Notes: generated by a model not told the origin, from the letters alone. Positions 41,582 to 49,676 are shown, numbered from the stretch's first letter. The stretch is 49,676 nucleotides of DNA from Paracoccaceae bacterium (GCA_007126375.1 SLBI01000085.1:1-49676); one strand, 5' to 3'. Numbers and translations: made by a program.

Positions 41582-42100
41582 TTATTCGTGGGCGGCGCCG
41601 ATCGGCCGCAACTTCGGCGCGATCGCATCCATGAAAAGCCGTGCCGAGAGCAGGCCGCAGCCGACGGGTATCCATACCCAGGACAGGCTGACGGGCCAGT
41701 CGAGCACGCCCATCACCACCTCGTTGCGATCCAGCGCGCGGGCGAAGATGAACCAGCTTCGCCAAGCGAGAAAGGCCATGTAGACCGAGGCGGTGAGAAG
41801 AAAGGCCCGGGTGAGCGGATTGACGATCCACCAGGGCAGGAGAACCAGCAGCAGGCTGATCTGGATCGTTCCGCCGTTCCGGTAGCCCCAGGCCAGTCCC
41901 ATCATGAGCGCGGCCGGGAGCAGGTAGAACTCGGTCACATGCAGCTGGAAGGCGAGCGGCGCCGCGAAGAGATAACGCATCAGCGCGTCGGCCGAAACGA
42001 GGAGCATGGCGGCGATGACGGCAACCCCGCCGATCACCACCGCCAGATCCTCGATGCGACAGAGCACCCAGTCGATGCCCGCATGAAGCCTGGAGAGCAT
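41582..42100 (-). CDS. TRAP transporter small permease, second system (DctQ family)
   Basis: The protein has 172 residues from the ATG at MLSRLHAG. An in-frame TTG seven codons upstream is an alternative start. There are four hydrophobic helices, with DALMRYLFAAPLAFQLHVTEF marking the DctQ family. It lies 13 bp before the large permease and 27 bp after the binding-protein gene, so unlike the first TRAP operon there is almost no intercistronic space. Confidence 0.88.
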   Translation of the reverse strand: MLSRLHAGIDWVLCRIEDLAVVIGGVAVIAAMLLVSADALMRYLFAAPLAFQLHVTEFYLLPAALMMGLAWGYRNGGTIQISLLLVLLPWWIVNPLTRAFLLTASVYMAFLAWRSWFIFARALDRNEVVMGVLDWPVSLSWVWIPVGCGLLSARLFMDAIAPKLRPIGAAHE

Positions 42101-42127
42101 CTGCCGCCCGCCTTTCCGCAAGGCCCC

Positions 42128-43165
42128 TCAGCTGCCCGACTGCTCGGCCATGATGGACTGATAGACCTCCAGCACATCGCGCGCCGGCAGGCCGCGGGCC
42201 TCGAGCCGGCCGACCCAGTCGTCCTTCACCGCGTCGAGCCGGGCGTTGATCTCGGCTGCCGCGGCCTCCTCGAACTCGAACACATCGATGCCGAGCGCGG
42301 CGAATTCCTCGGCCAGCGTGACCGCCTCGGCATCCATCCGCGCGGCGATCGAGCGCTCCACCTGAAGGCCGCAATCGGCCATCACCTGCTGAACATCGCC
42401 GGGCAGGCCGTTCCAGAAGTCGCGGTTGATCGAGAAGACGTTGGTGAAGGTGCCGAAGGCGCCGTTGGTGCTGACGCTCTGCATGATCTCCTGGAGGTTG
42501 TAGGGCTTCACGCTGGCCAGCCCCGAAATGGTGGAATCCACCACGCCCCGCTCCATCGACACGTAGAGATCGGCCACCGTCACCTCGGCCGGGGCGGCCC
42601 CGAGGGCCTGGATCGCAAGCGTCATCGTGCCACCGGCGGAACGGACGACCTTGCCCTGAAAGCTCTCGATCCGATCCATGGCCGGTCCCATGGAAATGAT
42701 CTGATAGGGCGGGAAGCCCATTGCCCAGATCGGCACGGCATTGGCCTCGACGAATTCCTCGCCAAGGGCATCGATCTCGCGAATGGCGCGGGAATAGGAG
42801 CCGATGACCTCCTGTGCGGATGTGCCCATGCCGGGCAGCATCGAAACATTGTTCAGGGGCATCCGGTCCGAGGCATAGCCGATCGGAATCGGCACGGCAT
42901 TTGCCACGCCGCTTTCCAGCCCCGCCTGCAGTTCGCGCAATGCGACGAGCTGGCCGGACGGGAAATAGTTGAAGTTGATGCCGTCGCCCAATGCGTCCTC
43001 GACGCAGGCCATCCACGGTTCCACGCCGCCGTCGGAGATGATGTGCCCCGGCGGGCTGCCGGTGACGACGCTCATCGTTATGGTCTGGGCACTCGCCGAC
43101 AAGGCCAGCACACTGCTGGCGGCGGCGAGACAGCCGAGCGACAGTCGACGCTTGGTGATGCGCAT
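42128..43165 (-). CDS. TRAP transporter periplasmic substrate-binding protein, second system (DctP family)
   Basis: The protein has 345 residues from the ATG after a GGGAGGAG site, with a signal peptide of about 26 residues (LGCLAAASSVLALSASA). DctP features include FQGKVVRSAGG, with the ligand-binding arginine, and ADLYVSMERGVVDSTI. The first and second DctP proteins are not close to each other, so different ligands are expected. An organic acid is likely. Confidence 0.91.
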   Translation of the reverse strand: MRITKRRLSLGCLAAASSVLALSASAQTITMSVVTGSPPGHIISDGGVEPWMACVEDALGDGINFNYFPSGQLVALRELQAGLESGVANAVPIPIGYASDRMPLNNVSMLPGMGTSAQEVIGSYSRAIREIDALGEEFVEANAVPIWAMGFPPYQIISMGPAMDRIESFQGKVVRSAGGTMTLAIQALGAAPAEVTVADLYVSMERGVVDSTISGLASVKPYNLQEIMQSVSTNGAFGTFTNVFSINRDFWNGLPGDVQQVMADCGLQVERSIAARMDAEAVTLAEEFAALGIDVFEFEEAAAAEINARLDAVKDDWVGRLEARGLPARDVLEVYQSIMAEQSGS

Positions 43166-43208
43166 GTGGGTCTCCTCCCTATGACGCTGGTGGTCTTGTT
43201 CATCGGAT

Positions 43209-43247
43209 CGGGCCGGCCGCCTCCCTGCGGCGCAGCCCGTCGGCCCG
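43209..43247 (-). terminator. Nested hairpin between the GST and TRAP genes
   Basis: An inner stem (GCCGC and GCGGC, loop CTCCCT) sits inside outer arms CGGGCCG and CGGCCCG, immediately after the GST stop codon. There is no U run. It may end the GST transcript or separate its expression from the TRAP operon. Confidence 0.4.
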
Positions 43248-43248
43248 G

Positions 43249-43872
43249 TCAGTCGCCTGTCCAGCTCAGGTGCCTGCCGGGTGCCGTATGACGCATCGAA
43301 TCCCTTTTGGCGAACCGTTCCTGCCAGGCCGCAAGCGAAGGCCGCGGGCCAAGCCAATCGGTATCGGGGTGGCGGAACATCACCCAGTCGATGCAGCAAC
43401 CCGCCGCGATCGTGCCCAGGTCCGGCGTGCCGTCGCATCCGCCCAGCAGCGTCTCCAGCCGGTCGAAGCCACGGTCTGCCGTCGCCATCTGCTTGGCCAT
43501 GTCGGCGGGCGAGCGTTCGGACCCGGGGCGCATCAGTTCCAGCCGCACCAGCATGGCGGCATCCATGATGCCGTCGGCCAGCGCGGCGAGGGTGCGTGCC
43601 TGCCAGGCCGTGCGCCCGTCGCCGGCGACAAGCCGGCGGTCGCCGAATTCCTCGGCCAGGTAATCGCAGATTACCGGGCTGTCGAAAAGGACGGTGCCAT
43701 CGTCGGTTTCCAGCGCAGGGATCTTGCCGAGCGGATTGGTTTTCCAGAATCCGCCGGCGGGATCGCGCGGATTGGTATCGATCAGCTCGATTCGGTCCGT
43801 GATTCCCAACTCCAGGGCCATTACCCGCGGCTTGCGGGCGTAAGGCGAATTTGCAGAGCAGTACAATTTCAC
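43249..43872 (-). CDS. Glutathione S-transferase family protein
   Basis: The protein has 207 residues from a GTG start. An in-frame ATG 20 codons upstream has no ribosome-binding site, whereas the GTG has GCGAGGG and gives VKLYCSANSPYARK, the usual N-terminus of the family. The thioredoxin-like half has NPLGKIPALE and DSPVICDYLAE, the glutathione-binding segment, and a helical C-terminal half follows. It may conjugate or isomerise an intermediate of the adjacent TRAP-linked pathway, or give general protection. Confidence 0.88.
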   Translation of the reverse strand: MKLYCSANSPYARKPRVMALELGITDRIELIDTNPRDPAGGFWKTNPLGKIPALETDDGTVLFDSPVICDYLAEEFGDRRLVAGDGRTAWQARTLAALADGIMDAAMLVRLELMRPGSERSPADMAKQMATADRGFDRLETLLGGCDGTPDLGTIAAGCCIDWVMFRHPDTDWLGPRPSLAAWQERFAKRDSMRHTAPGRHLSWTGD

Positions 43873-43981
43873 GAGCCGCCCTCGCTTGTTCCGGCCGGAT
43901 CCCATCGGAAAATAGTTACCTTCAGACTCCATTTAACACAATGTGGAAGTTCTGATGTATCAATCAGCGGGGCCGATCAGT

Positions 43982-44031
43982 GCGATCGGCGCGATCAGCA
44001 TATCATATCAAAATGCGATGGCGCCGATCGC
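43982..44031 (-). terminator. 11-bp inverted repeat around an AT-rich loop after the SDR gene
   Basis: GCGATCGGCGC (43982-43992) and GCGCCGATCGC (44021-44031) are exact complements 28 bases apart, starting five bases after the SDR stop. The loop is AT-rich and contains TATGAT on the minus strand, so the element might combine an end signal for the SDR with a promoter or operator for the GST gene. Confidence 0.4.
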
Positions 44032-44036
44032 CACGG

Positions 44037-44792
44037 CTAGCGCCCGCCGCCGACCCGCAGCACGGAGCCGACGATGTAGCTGGCCGTATCTGACATCAGA
44101 TAGAGGATTGGCCCGGCAATCTCTTCCGGCGTTGCGGCACGGCCGACGGGGATCGTACGCGCCAGTTCCTCAAGGCCCTGGTTGCGGCCGCTGCTGCGGT
44201 GGATATCGGTCGCCGTGACGCCCGGAGAGATGCAGTTCACCCGGATTCCCTCGGCGGCGACCTCGGCAGCGAGACCCCGGGTAAAGGCCTCGACCGCCGC
44301 CTTGGCGGCCCCGTACCAGACATAGGTGAAGGGCGCGCCGGTTGTCGCCGCCCCGGAGGAGACATTCACGATGGCGCCACCGACGCCGCCGCGGCCGGTG
44401 GCCATGCGCGCCGCGGCCGCGCGACAGCAGTCCATCATCCCGGTCACGTTCACCCGCAGCACGGAGTCGATGGTGGCGCGATCGGTGTCCATGAATCGGC
44501 CGGCCGGGCCGGTGATGCCGGCGTTGTTCACCAGCGCGTCAAGCCGGCCGAACCGGGCGTCGATCGCGGCAAAGAGCCGGTCCACATCCGCCTCCAGCGC
44601 CACATCGGCACGCAGGGCCATTGCCGTGCCGCCGCCGGACTCGATCTCGGCCACCAAACCCGCCGCTGCAGCGTCATCGGCGAGATAGTTGAAGGCGACG
44701 CGATAGCCGGCCCTTGCCGCAGCGAGGCAGGTTGCACGGCCGATGCCGCGGGCACCGCCGGTGACAAGCACGGTCTTTTGCATTCCGGTCAT
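44037..44792 (-). CDS. Short-chain dehydrogenase/reductase
   Basis: The 251-residue classical SDR has the nucleotide loop TGGARGIG (11-18), NNAG (89-92), and catalytic Ser145 or Ser146, Tyr160 and Lys164 (YGAAK). Its length and the final VGSVLRVGGG segment are typical of FabG-like NAD(P)-dependent reductases. It is coupled to the upstream LysR gene by a four-base overlap, an arrangement in which the regulator is in the same transcript as its possible target. Confidence 0.92.
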   Translation of the reverse strand: MTGMQKTVLVTGGARGIGRATCLAAARAGYRVAFNYLADDAAAAGLVAEIESGGGTAMALRADVALEADVDRLFAAIDARFGRLDALVNNAGITGPAGRFMDTDRATIDSVLRVNVTGMMDCCRAAAARMATGRGGVGGAIVNVSSGAATTGAPFTYVWYGAAKAAVEAFTRGLAAEVAAEGIRVNCISPGVTATDIHRSSGRNQGLEELARTIPVGRAATPEEIAGPILYLMSDTASYIVGSVLRVGGGR

Positions 44793-45745
44793 GCCGTTCC
44801 CTTCTGCACGGTCTGTTCAAGGCCCAGTGCCGGCCCCTCGCGGGCGGCGGTTTCCTTCAGCGCACTGACAAAGGCGGCGACGGGCGGCGCGAAGGCCTCG
44901 CCCCGCCGTGTGATCAGCCCGACGCTGCGATGCAGCCGCGCATCGCGGAAGGGCAGGGCGCGAAGGTTCAGCGCGGCGAGCAGGTTCAGGTCCACCAGCG
45001 GCATCACTGCACAACCGAACCCCGAGGCCGCCAGCGCGAAGAGCGTGGGATACTGCAGCGCCTCGAAGCGCGTGTTCACACTGATGCCTGCCTCGCGCAG
45101 CGCCTGCTCCAGCACCATCCGCGCCGTGGTGCCGATGGAGGAACACAGCACGTCCAGATCGGCCAGATCGGCGACCCGCACCGTGTCACGGTTCGCGATC
45201 GGGTGGTCGGCACGCAGGATCAGGAAGAATTCCTGATCGAAGAGCGGCTGGAAGTCGAGCGCCTCGGGCACGTTGGCGTAGGGGCCGATGCCGATGTCGG
45301 CCTCGGCGCTCTGAACCGCGTGAAGCATGTCGGGGCCCAGTTCCTCGCGCAGCTGGACACGGATGCCGGGATAGTCCGCCACGAAGGATTGCAACACCCG
45401 CGGCGTCAGGCTGACGGCGATGGTGGGCGAGAAGGAGGCGACGACCAGCCCGCTCAGCAGCCCCGCCTGGGACTGCATGTCGCCTACCAGCCGGCGCGTC
45501 TCGTTGAGGATCTTCTTGCCACGGTCAAGCAGTTCGCTGCCGGCACTGGTCAGCCGGACGCGGCGGGTGTTCCGCGACAGGAGCGCGACGCCGAGATAGT
45601 CCTCGAGTTGACGGACATGCGCGCTGATCGCCGGCTGCGACCGCCCGACGATCTCGGCTGCCTGTCGGAAGCTGAGTGTTTCGGCCACCGCGACGAATGT
45701 GGCGAGTTGCCCGATCAGTTGTTTCGGAAGCGGTCTTTCGGTCAT
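44789..45745 (-). CDS. LysR-family transcriptional regulator
   Basis: The 318-residue protein has an N-terminal helix-turn-helix (LATFVAVAETLSFRQAAEIV, SQPAISAHVRQLEDYL) followed by the LysR effector domain. It is placed immediately upstream of the SDR gene in the same direction. A divergent target would lie in the long gap to the right, but no divergent gene exists there, so the SDR, and perhaps the GST/TRAP genes beyond, are the better candidates. Confidence 0.91.
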   Translation of the reverse strand: MTERPLPKQLIGQLATFVAVAETLSFRQAAEIVGRSQPAISAHVRQLEDYLGVALLSRNTRRVRLTSAGSELLDRGKKILNETRRLVGDMQSQAGLLSGLVVASFSPTIAVSLTPRVLQSFVADYPGIRVQLREELGPDMLHAVQSAEADIGIGPYANVPEALDFQPLFDQEFFLILRADHPIANRDTVRVADLADLDVLCSSIGTTARMVLEQALREAGISVNTRFEALQYPTLFALAASGFGCAVMPLVDLNLLAALNLRALPFRDARLHRSVGLITRRGEAFAPPVAAFVSALKETAAREGPALGLEQTVQKGTA

Positions 45746-46352
45746 CGCGTCGTCTTTCGCTTCGGCTGCCGCCTGCAGGGGCTCAGGGCGGGCTCAATGC
45801 AATGATCGCCGCCCGGGTGACGCCGTGGCAACCGCAAACGCCATGGACTGTGCCTGCCCGCGGGGTGCAGCACCGGCGCGCGCGCCCCCAGGCCGTGCAT
45901 CAGGGCGACCCTGACGACAGCAGCCGTTCGGCGTCGCACACACCGGGCCGGAGAGAGCTGTCCGGCGCGGGGTGGCCGGGCCGCTGGTGCCGGCCCAGGT
46001 CCTGGCGTTCCGGTGCCCGCGCCGCGGCGAGCGGGGCGACACGACGCAGTGCCTTATCCTGCGGCGGTTCCGGTCTCGGCCGGCACGGTTCTCGCAGTGC
46101 CGGCCGGCGCCGGTCCGCTGCCGTCCGGTCGCCTTGCCCCCCCGGCGGCAGTGGGCCGAGGTGCCGCGCCGAGTTCACGTGGCCGAACCGCAATCCGCCG
46201 CCGGGACTCCTGCTCCTGTGGCGGCCCTCCGAACCACGTCACGCGATCGAGTCGGCCTGACGGCCTCGGCTATGGGCTTGCCCGGCCCGGAACGCTGATC
46301 GGCCTTCCGATGAACTCCGCCGCGCGCTCGTCGGCGCGGCGGAACCCGTGAA
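45746..46352. other. 607-bp gap without a recognisable gene
   Basis: This region lies between the start of the LysR gene and the end of gap. Open frames on both strands (for example 46013-46351 plus and 45900-46193 minus) are arginine- and proline-rich, lack ribosome-binding sites and look like chance frames in GC-rich DNA. The only clear structure is the hairpin next to gap. The LysR promoter should lie at the left edge. Confidence 0.6.
46316..46343 (-). terminator. Hairpin at the end of gap
   Basis: TCCGCCGCGC and GCGCGGCGGA form a perfect ten-pair stem with an eight-base loop, starting about ten bases after the gap stop codon. The following bases are not U-rich, as is common in very GC-rich genomes. 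Confidence 0.6.
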
Positions 46353-47354
46353 TCACAGCCGGCCCAGCGCGGCAGCGGTGTCGAGCATCCGGTTGGAGAA
46401 GCCCCACTCGTTGTCATACCAGGTCAGGATGCGGCACATCCGCCCCTCCAGCACCTTGGTCTGGTCGAGGTGGAAGATCGACGAGCGCGGATCGTGGTTG
46501 AAATCCATGCTGACGTTGGGCTGGTCGGTGACGCCGAGGATGCCCTTCAGCGGCCCCGCGCCGGCGGCGGCGCGCATGGCGTCGTTGATCTCCTCGGCCG
46601 TCGTGTCACGCGCGGCCTCGATGGTGAGGTCCACCACCGAGACGTTAGGCGTCGGCACCCGTATCGCCACACCGTCGAGCTTGCCGGCGAGTTCCGGCAG
46701 CACCAGGCCCACCGCGCGGGCGGCGCCGGTGGAGGTGGGGATCATGTTCATTGCCGCCGCGCGGGCGCGGTATAGGTCCTTGTGGAAGGTGTCGAGCGTG
46801 GGCTGGTCACCGGTGTAGCTGTGGATGGTGGTCATGAAGCCGCGGGCGATGCCGACCGTATCGTTCAGAACCTTGGCCACCGGGGCGAGGCAGTTGGTGG
46901 TGCAGGACGCGTTCGACACGATCTTGTCGGCGGCCTCCAGCACGCCCTCGTTCACGCCGTAGACGATGGTCTTGTCCGCGCCCTTCGAGGGGGCCGAGAC
47001 CAGCACCCGCGTCGCGCCGTTCTCCAGATGGATCGCCGCCTTGTCGCGGTCGGTGAAGATGCCGGTGCATTCCATCACCACATCGACGCCCGACCAGGGC
47101 AGTTCGGCCGGATTGCGGATCGCCGTCACCTCGATCTTGCCGCGGCCGACATCGATGCCGGACCCCGCGACCTTCACCTCGCCCGGAAACCGGCCGTGCA
47201 CCGAGTCGAAGCGACAGAGATGCGCGTTAAGCTCCACCGAGCCGAGGTCATTGATCGCCACCACCTCGATGTCGCGGCGGTCCGCCTCGATCAGCGCGCG
47301 CAGCACGTTCCGCCCGATCCGGCCGAAGCCGTTGATCGCAACCTTGACAGCCAT
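46353..47354 (-). CDS. gap: Glyceraldehyde-3-phosphate dehydrogenase, type I
   Basis: The 333-residue enzyme converts glyceraldehyde 3-phosphate, NAD and phosphate to 1,3-bisphosphoglycerate in the cytoplasm. It has the Rossmann start INGFGRIGR, the acidic residue of NDL (Asp36) that favours NAD over NADP, the catalytic Cys151 in [12 protein letters not shown] and His178 in IHSYTGDQ. The ATG follows a GAGAGGAGG site. It is the only recognisable central-metabolism gene here and marks the edge of the catabolic region. Confidence 0.97.
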   Translation of the reverse strand: MAVKVAINGFGRIGRNVLRALIEADRRDIEVVAINDLGSVELNAHLCRFDSVHGRFPGEVKVAGSGIDVGRGKIEVTAIRNPAELPWSGVDVVMECTGIFTDRDKAAIHLENGATRVLVSAPSKGADKTIVYGVNEGVLEAADKIVSNASCTTNCLAPVAKVLNDTVGIARGFMTTIHSYTGDQPTLDTFHKDLYRARAAAMNMIPTSTGAARAVGLVLPELAGKLDGVAIRVPTPNVSVVDLTIEAARDTTAEEINDAMRAAAGAGPLKGILGVTDQPNVSMDFNHDPRSSIFHLDQTKVLEGRMCRILTWYDNEWGFSNRMLDTAAALGRL

Positions 47355-47447
47355 GAAGTCCTCCTCTCGCCGGCGGCGACGTCGCGTGAATACCCTGCGG
47401 GCGACTGACCCCATCGCGGCGGGCGCGTCAACCGGGCAGGCGAAATG

Positions 47448-47591
47448 TTAGCGCCAGAAGGCCATATATTCGATCAGCCGTGACAGCCCGCGGCCGAGGT
47501 GCACGGGCAGGTCCCAGCCCAGCCAGAGGTGATCGGCGAGCAAGAGCGCCGCAAGCGCCGCCGCCAGCGCCAGGGCGACCGGGGTGGTCAC
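47448..47591 (-). CDS. Small membrane protein of 47 residues ending in LIEYMAFWR
   Basis: A GTG start overlaps the stop of the creatininase-family gene by four bases (GTGA). The encoded peptide has one hydrophobic helix (residues 4-19, VALALAAALAALLLAD), then an HLWLGWDLPVHLGRGL stretch and the ending LIEYMAFWR. From memory, small proteins with this ending are found beside gap in Rhodobacterales, which supports both the gene and the taxonomic guess. Its function is unknown. It ends 93 bp before gap on the same strand. Confidence 0.75.
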   Translation of the reverse strand: MTTPVALALAAALAALLLADHLWLGWDLPVHLGRGLSRLIEYMAFWR

Positions 47592-48382
47592 GCGGGGCCC
47601 GGCCGGGGGGCGATGCCCTCCAGCGGCAGGGCGGCAAGGTCGCGCAGCAGCCCGACCACCCCGGCAGCCTGATGCGCAGCCGTCGCACGGCCCTTCTCGG
47701 CCGTGGCCAGATGCGCCTCGCCCATCACGCCCGCGGGATTGAGGTCCGAAGCCACCCAGGCCAGCGCAGCGCCGCCCACCGGCGGGATCGGCGCCGTCTC
47801 GGCGGCCGAGGGGAAATCCGCCGCCGCTGCCATCTCCACCGTCCCGGGCCGGAAATGCAGCATCAGCGAGGTCTCCATGTCCCCGCCATGAATGCCGTAG
47901 GTCAGTTCACGCGGCGAATACATCCCCTCCGGCGCGCCGAAACCGGCCCAGTGCGCCCGCACCGCCAGCATCCCCGCCTGCACCCGCAATTCGCGCGCGA
48001 CGATGGCGACGAGGTCGGCATTGCCGCCATGGCTGTTCAGGATCAGGATCTTGCGCACGCCGGCGCGGGCCACCGAAAGGCCGATCTCCACCCAGGCCCT
48101 CAGCGCCGTCTCGGCCGAAAGCGTGAGCGTGCCGGCGGCCCAGAGATGCTCGTTCGATTTGCCCACCGCCTGTACCGGCAGGATGCGCAGGTCGATGTCC
48201 CCGGGGCAGATTTCCCGCAACGTCGCCAGCATGCCTTCGGCGATCATCGCATCGACCCCGAGCGGCAGATGCGGTCCGTGCTGCTCGATGGCGGCGGTGG
48301 GCAACAGCGCGACGGTGCGCATCGGGTCGATGGCGGCAAGTTCCGGGGCGCGATACTCGGCCCAGTCGAGGCGACGCATCAT
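47588..48382 (-). CDS. Creatininase-family amidohydrolase with a complete metal site
   Basis: The 264-residue protein has AAIEQHGPHLPLGVDA (Glu33, His35, Asp44), LNSHGGN (His118) and GIHGGDMETS (His165, Glu170), all the conserved residues of the creatininase family. Characterised members hydrolyse the ring of creatinine or cleave small amides and peptides in cofactor synthesis. Its ATG overlaps the stop of the flavodoxin-fold gene by four bases. It provides an intact comparison for the altered protein at 16654. Confidence 0.91.
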   Translation of the reverse strand: MMRRLDWAEYRAPELAAIDPMRTVALLPTAAIEQHGPHLPLGVDAMIAEGMLATLREICPGDIDLRILPVQAVGKSNEHLWAAGTLTLSAETALRAWVEIGLSVARAGVRKILILNSHGGNADLVAIVARELRVQAGMLAVRAHWAGFGAPEGMYSPRELTYGIHGGDMETSLMLHFRPGTVEMAAAADFPSAAETAPIPPVGGAALAWVASDLNPAGVMGEAHLATAEKGRATAAHQAAGVVGLLRDLAALPLEGIAPRPGPA

Positions 48383-49005
48383 GCGGGTTCCTTGTTGCGG
48401 GCAGGCGGGGGGCCGATCAGCCGCGCCATGGCGCGGTCCACGCGGGCCAGATGCGCCGCGCGGCTCTCGGGGGTGGAGCTGTCCATCAGGTAATGCGCGG
48501 CAAAGGCGGTGCGGCAACCCCTGGCGCAGAGAAAGCGCACCCCGCGCAGGATCGTGCGCTTGCCCGGCGCGCCGACAAGGAAGGTCAGCCAGCGCGAGGC
48601 GCCGCAGGTGGTGAACACGCCCAGCCGGGCGACATGGGTCAGGCCGGGCCGGATCGTCTCGCCCTCGGCCTGCGGCATCAGGAAGGCCACCTCGGGCAGC
48701 AGCACACGGTCGAGCCAGCCCTTGAGCATCGCCGGCAAGCCATACCACCATGTCGGATAGACGAAGATCAGCGTGTCGCACCAGGCCAGGTCTTCGGTCT
48801 CGCCCGCCACCGGCACGCGGTTGGCGGGCGTCTCCAGATAGCCCTTCCATTCGGCCGGGCTCAGGACCGGCGCGAAGCCCGTGGCGTAGAGGTCGTGCAT
48901 CCGCACCTCGGCGCCGGCATCCACCAGCCGCGCCAGCACGCGGTCGCGCACGGCGGCGGTGAAGCTCTCCGGATCCGGGTGGCAATAGATCACGAGGGCA
49001 CGCAT
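48379..49005 (-). CDS. NAD(P)H-dependent oxidoreductase, flavodoxin-like fold (first paralogue)
   Basis: The 208-residue protein matches the NQO1/KefF/MdaB-type family. It begins ALVIYCHPDPESFTAAV, the flavin phosphate-binding loop, and has FVYPTWWYGLPAMLKGWLDRV in the middle. It should bind FMN or FAD and reduce quinones or similar compounds. A related gene lies 10 bp upstream. The pair may reduce a quinone or azo-type intermediate or form a heterodimer. Confidence 0.9.
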   Translation of the reverse strand: MRALVIYCHPDPESFTAAVRDRVLARLVDAGAEVRMHDLYATGFAPVLSPAEWKGYLETPANRVPVAGETEDLAWCDTLIFVYPTWWYGLPAMLKGWLDRVLLPEVAFLMPQAEGETIRPGLTHVARLGVFTTCGASRWLTFLVGAPGKRTILRGVRFLCARGCRTAFAAHYLMDSSTPESRAAHLARVDRAMARLIGPPPARNKEPA

Positions 49006-49014
49006 CGGGGTCTC

Positions 49015-49596
49015 TCAGAATAGGTCCATCTCGCGCCGGACCCGGGCGAGGAATGCCGCCCGCGTCGCTTCGCCGGCACGGTTCATGTCGTAAAGGGCGA
49101 GATACCGCAGCTTGTCGGGGCGCGTCACATGCCACAGTGCCCGTCGGACCACATGCCGCGGCGGATCGCCAGACAGCACCGCCCGCAGCCGCGAACCGCC
49201 ATAGGTGGTCACCGCGGCCAGCCGGCGCAGATGCGTCAGGTTGGGCTTCACCAGCCCGCCTTCCAGCCGGAACGATACTCCGGGCAGGAAGACGCGATCG
49301 AAGTATCCCTTCAGGATCGCAGGGAAGCCGAAGTTCCACACCGGATAGACGAGCACCAGCGCCTGTGCCGCGCGCAGCCGCGCGACATGCTCCGAGACGG
49401 GGTGAAGGTTGGTCTCCACGTCGTGGTAGTTGCGGCGTTCCTGCTCCGTCAGAACCGGCTGGAAACCTTCGGCGTTCAGGTCGCAGTCGTCCACCTCCCA
49501 GCCACGCGCGGTCAGAACCTCCACCACCGACCGGTGGAGCGCGGCCGAGAAGCTGTCCGGCACCGGATGGGCGAAGAGGACGAGCGCGCGGGTCAC
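49015..49596 (-). CDS. NAD(P)H-dependent oxidoreductase, flavodoxin-like fold (second paralogue)
   Basis: The protein has 193 residues from a GTG start. The family pattern is ALVLFAHPVPDSFSAAL at the N-terminus and VYPVWNFGFPAILKGYFDRVF in the middle, matching the first paralogue at many positions. The GTG overlaps a TGA in another frame, which supports the start and suggests coupling to a gene entering from the right edge. The substrate is unknown. Confidence 0.9.
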   Translation of the reverse strand: MTRALVLFAHPVPDSFSAALHRSVVEVLTARGWEVDDCDLNAEGFQPVLTEQERRNYHDVETNLHPVSEHVARLRAAQALVLVYPVWNFGFPAILKGYFDRVFLPGVSFRLEGGLVKPNLTHLRRLAAVTTYGGSRLRAVLSGDPPRHVVRRALWHVTRPDKLRYLALYDMNRAGEATRAAFLARVRREMDLF

Positions 49597-49676
49597 GGGA
49601 TGTCTCGAAGGGTGTCGGCGGTTGGCCGCCTCGGCGCGGTGTCGGCCGGGCGGTCGGGGGCTGTCGGGCGGCGCCT
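49593..49676 (-). CDS. Possible C-terminal end of an upstream gene
   Basis: On the minus strand one frame is open from the window edge to a TGA that overlaps the GTG of the next gene by four bases, the same junction type seen throughout this run. The 27 visible residues are rich in Arg, Pro, Asp and Thr and give no family. It may be the tail of a real protein or chance. Confidence 0.4.
   Translation of the reverse strand, partial: RRRPTAPDRPADTAPRRPTADTLRDIP

Noticed and set aside
46013-46351. A 112-codon frame in the gap beside gap.
   Set aside because: No ribosome-binding site, arginine- and proline-rich composition, and overlap with the gap hairpin.

Overview
The window comes from a very GC-rich bacterium, most likely an alphaproteobacterium of the Rhodobacterales. 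Pointers are the many TRAP transporters, the molybdenum-hydroxylase and hydantoinase gene families, the dense four-base gene overlaps, and a 47-residue membrane protein ending in LIEYMAFWR directly upstream of gap, a pairing I recall from that order. I saw no tRNA, rRNA, CRISPR array, insertion sequence or phage gene. Almost everything here is substrate-specific catabolism with its transporters and regulators. Only gap, near the right end, is central metabolism.

Layout. (1) 1-1174, plus strand: the last two genes, both ATPases, of an oligopeptide/dipeptide-type ABC importer. (2) 1406-10633, minus strand: a nine-gene operon read from right to left: FAD subunit, molybdenum subunit, 2Fe-2S subunit, second molybdenum subunit, two paired cupins, nitrilase-family hydrolase, CoxG-like SRPBCC protein, cyclase-family hydrolase. 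A divergent XRE-cupin regulator follows at 10822. (3) 11451-16619: a Rieske oxygenase and a DctPQM TRAP transporter on the minus strand, facing a divergent IclR regulator. (4) 16654-30118, minus strand: a second molybdenum hydroxylase (FAD, 2Fe-2S, Mo), a BMP-type ABC importer, HyuA, HyuB and a creatininase-fold protein. The same operator-like sequence lies in front of the first gene and in front of hyuA. (5) 30522-34412, plus strand: isochorismatase-fold hydrolase, TauD-type dioxygenase, enolase-superfamily enzyme and LysR regulator. (6) 34399-43872, minus strand: GST, a second DctPQM TRAP transporter, FAH-family enzyme, malate/lactate-dehydrogenase-family enzyme, second TauD-type dioxygenase, flavin reductase, zinc-type alcohol dehydrogenase and AbrB-family membrane protein. 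(7) 44037-45745: SDR plus LysR. (8) 46353-49676: gap, the 47-residue protein, a complete creatininase-family hydrolase, two tandem flavodoxin-fold NAD(P)H oxidoreductases and the tail of a further gene.

How it may work together (inference). Regions 2 and 4 look like two versions of one strategy for N-heterocycles or cyclic amides: import, ring hydroxylation by a molybdenum hydroxylase, then hydrolytic opening by ATP-dependent HyuAB or a cyclase-family enzyme, then cleavage of the linear amide or ureido product by a creatininase-fold, nitrilase or isochorismatase-fold hydrolase. No uricase, allantoinase or dihydropyrimidinase was recognised, so standard purine or pyrimidine breakdown is not encoded here. 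The true substrates cannot be read from the sequence.
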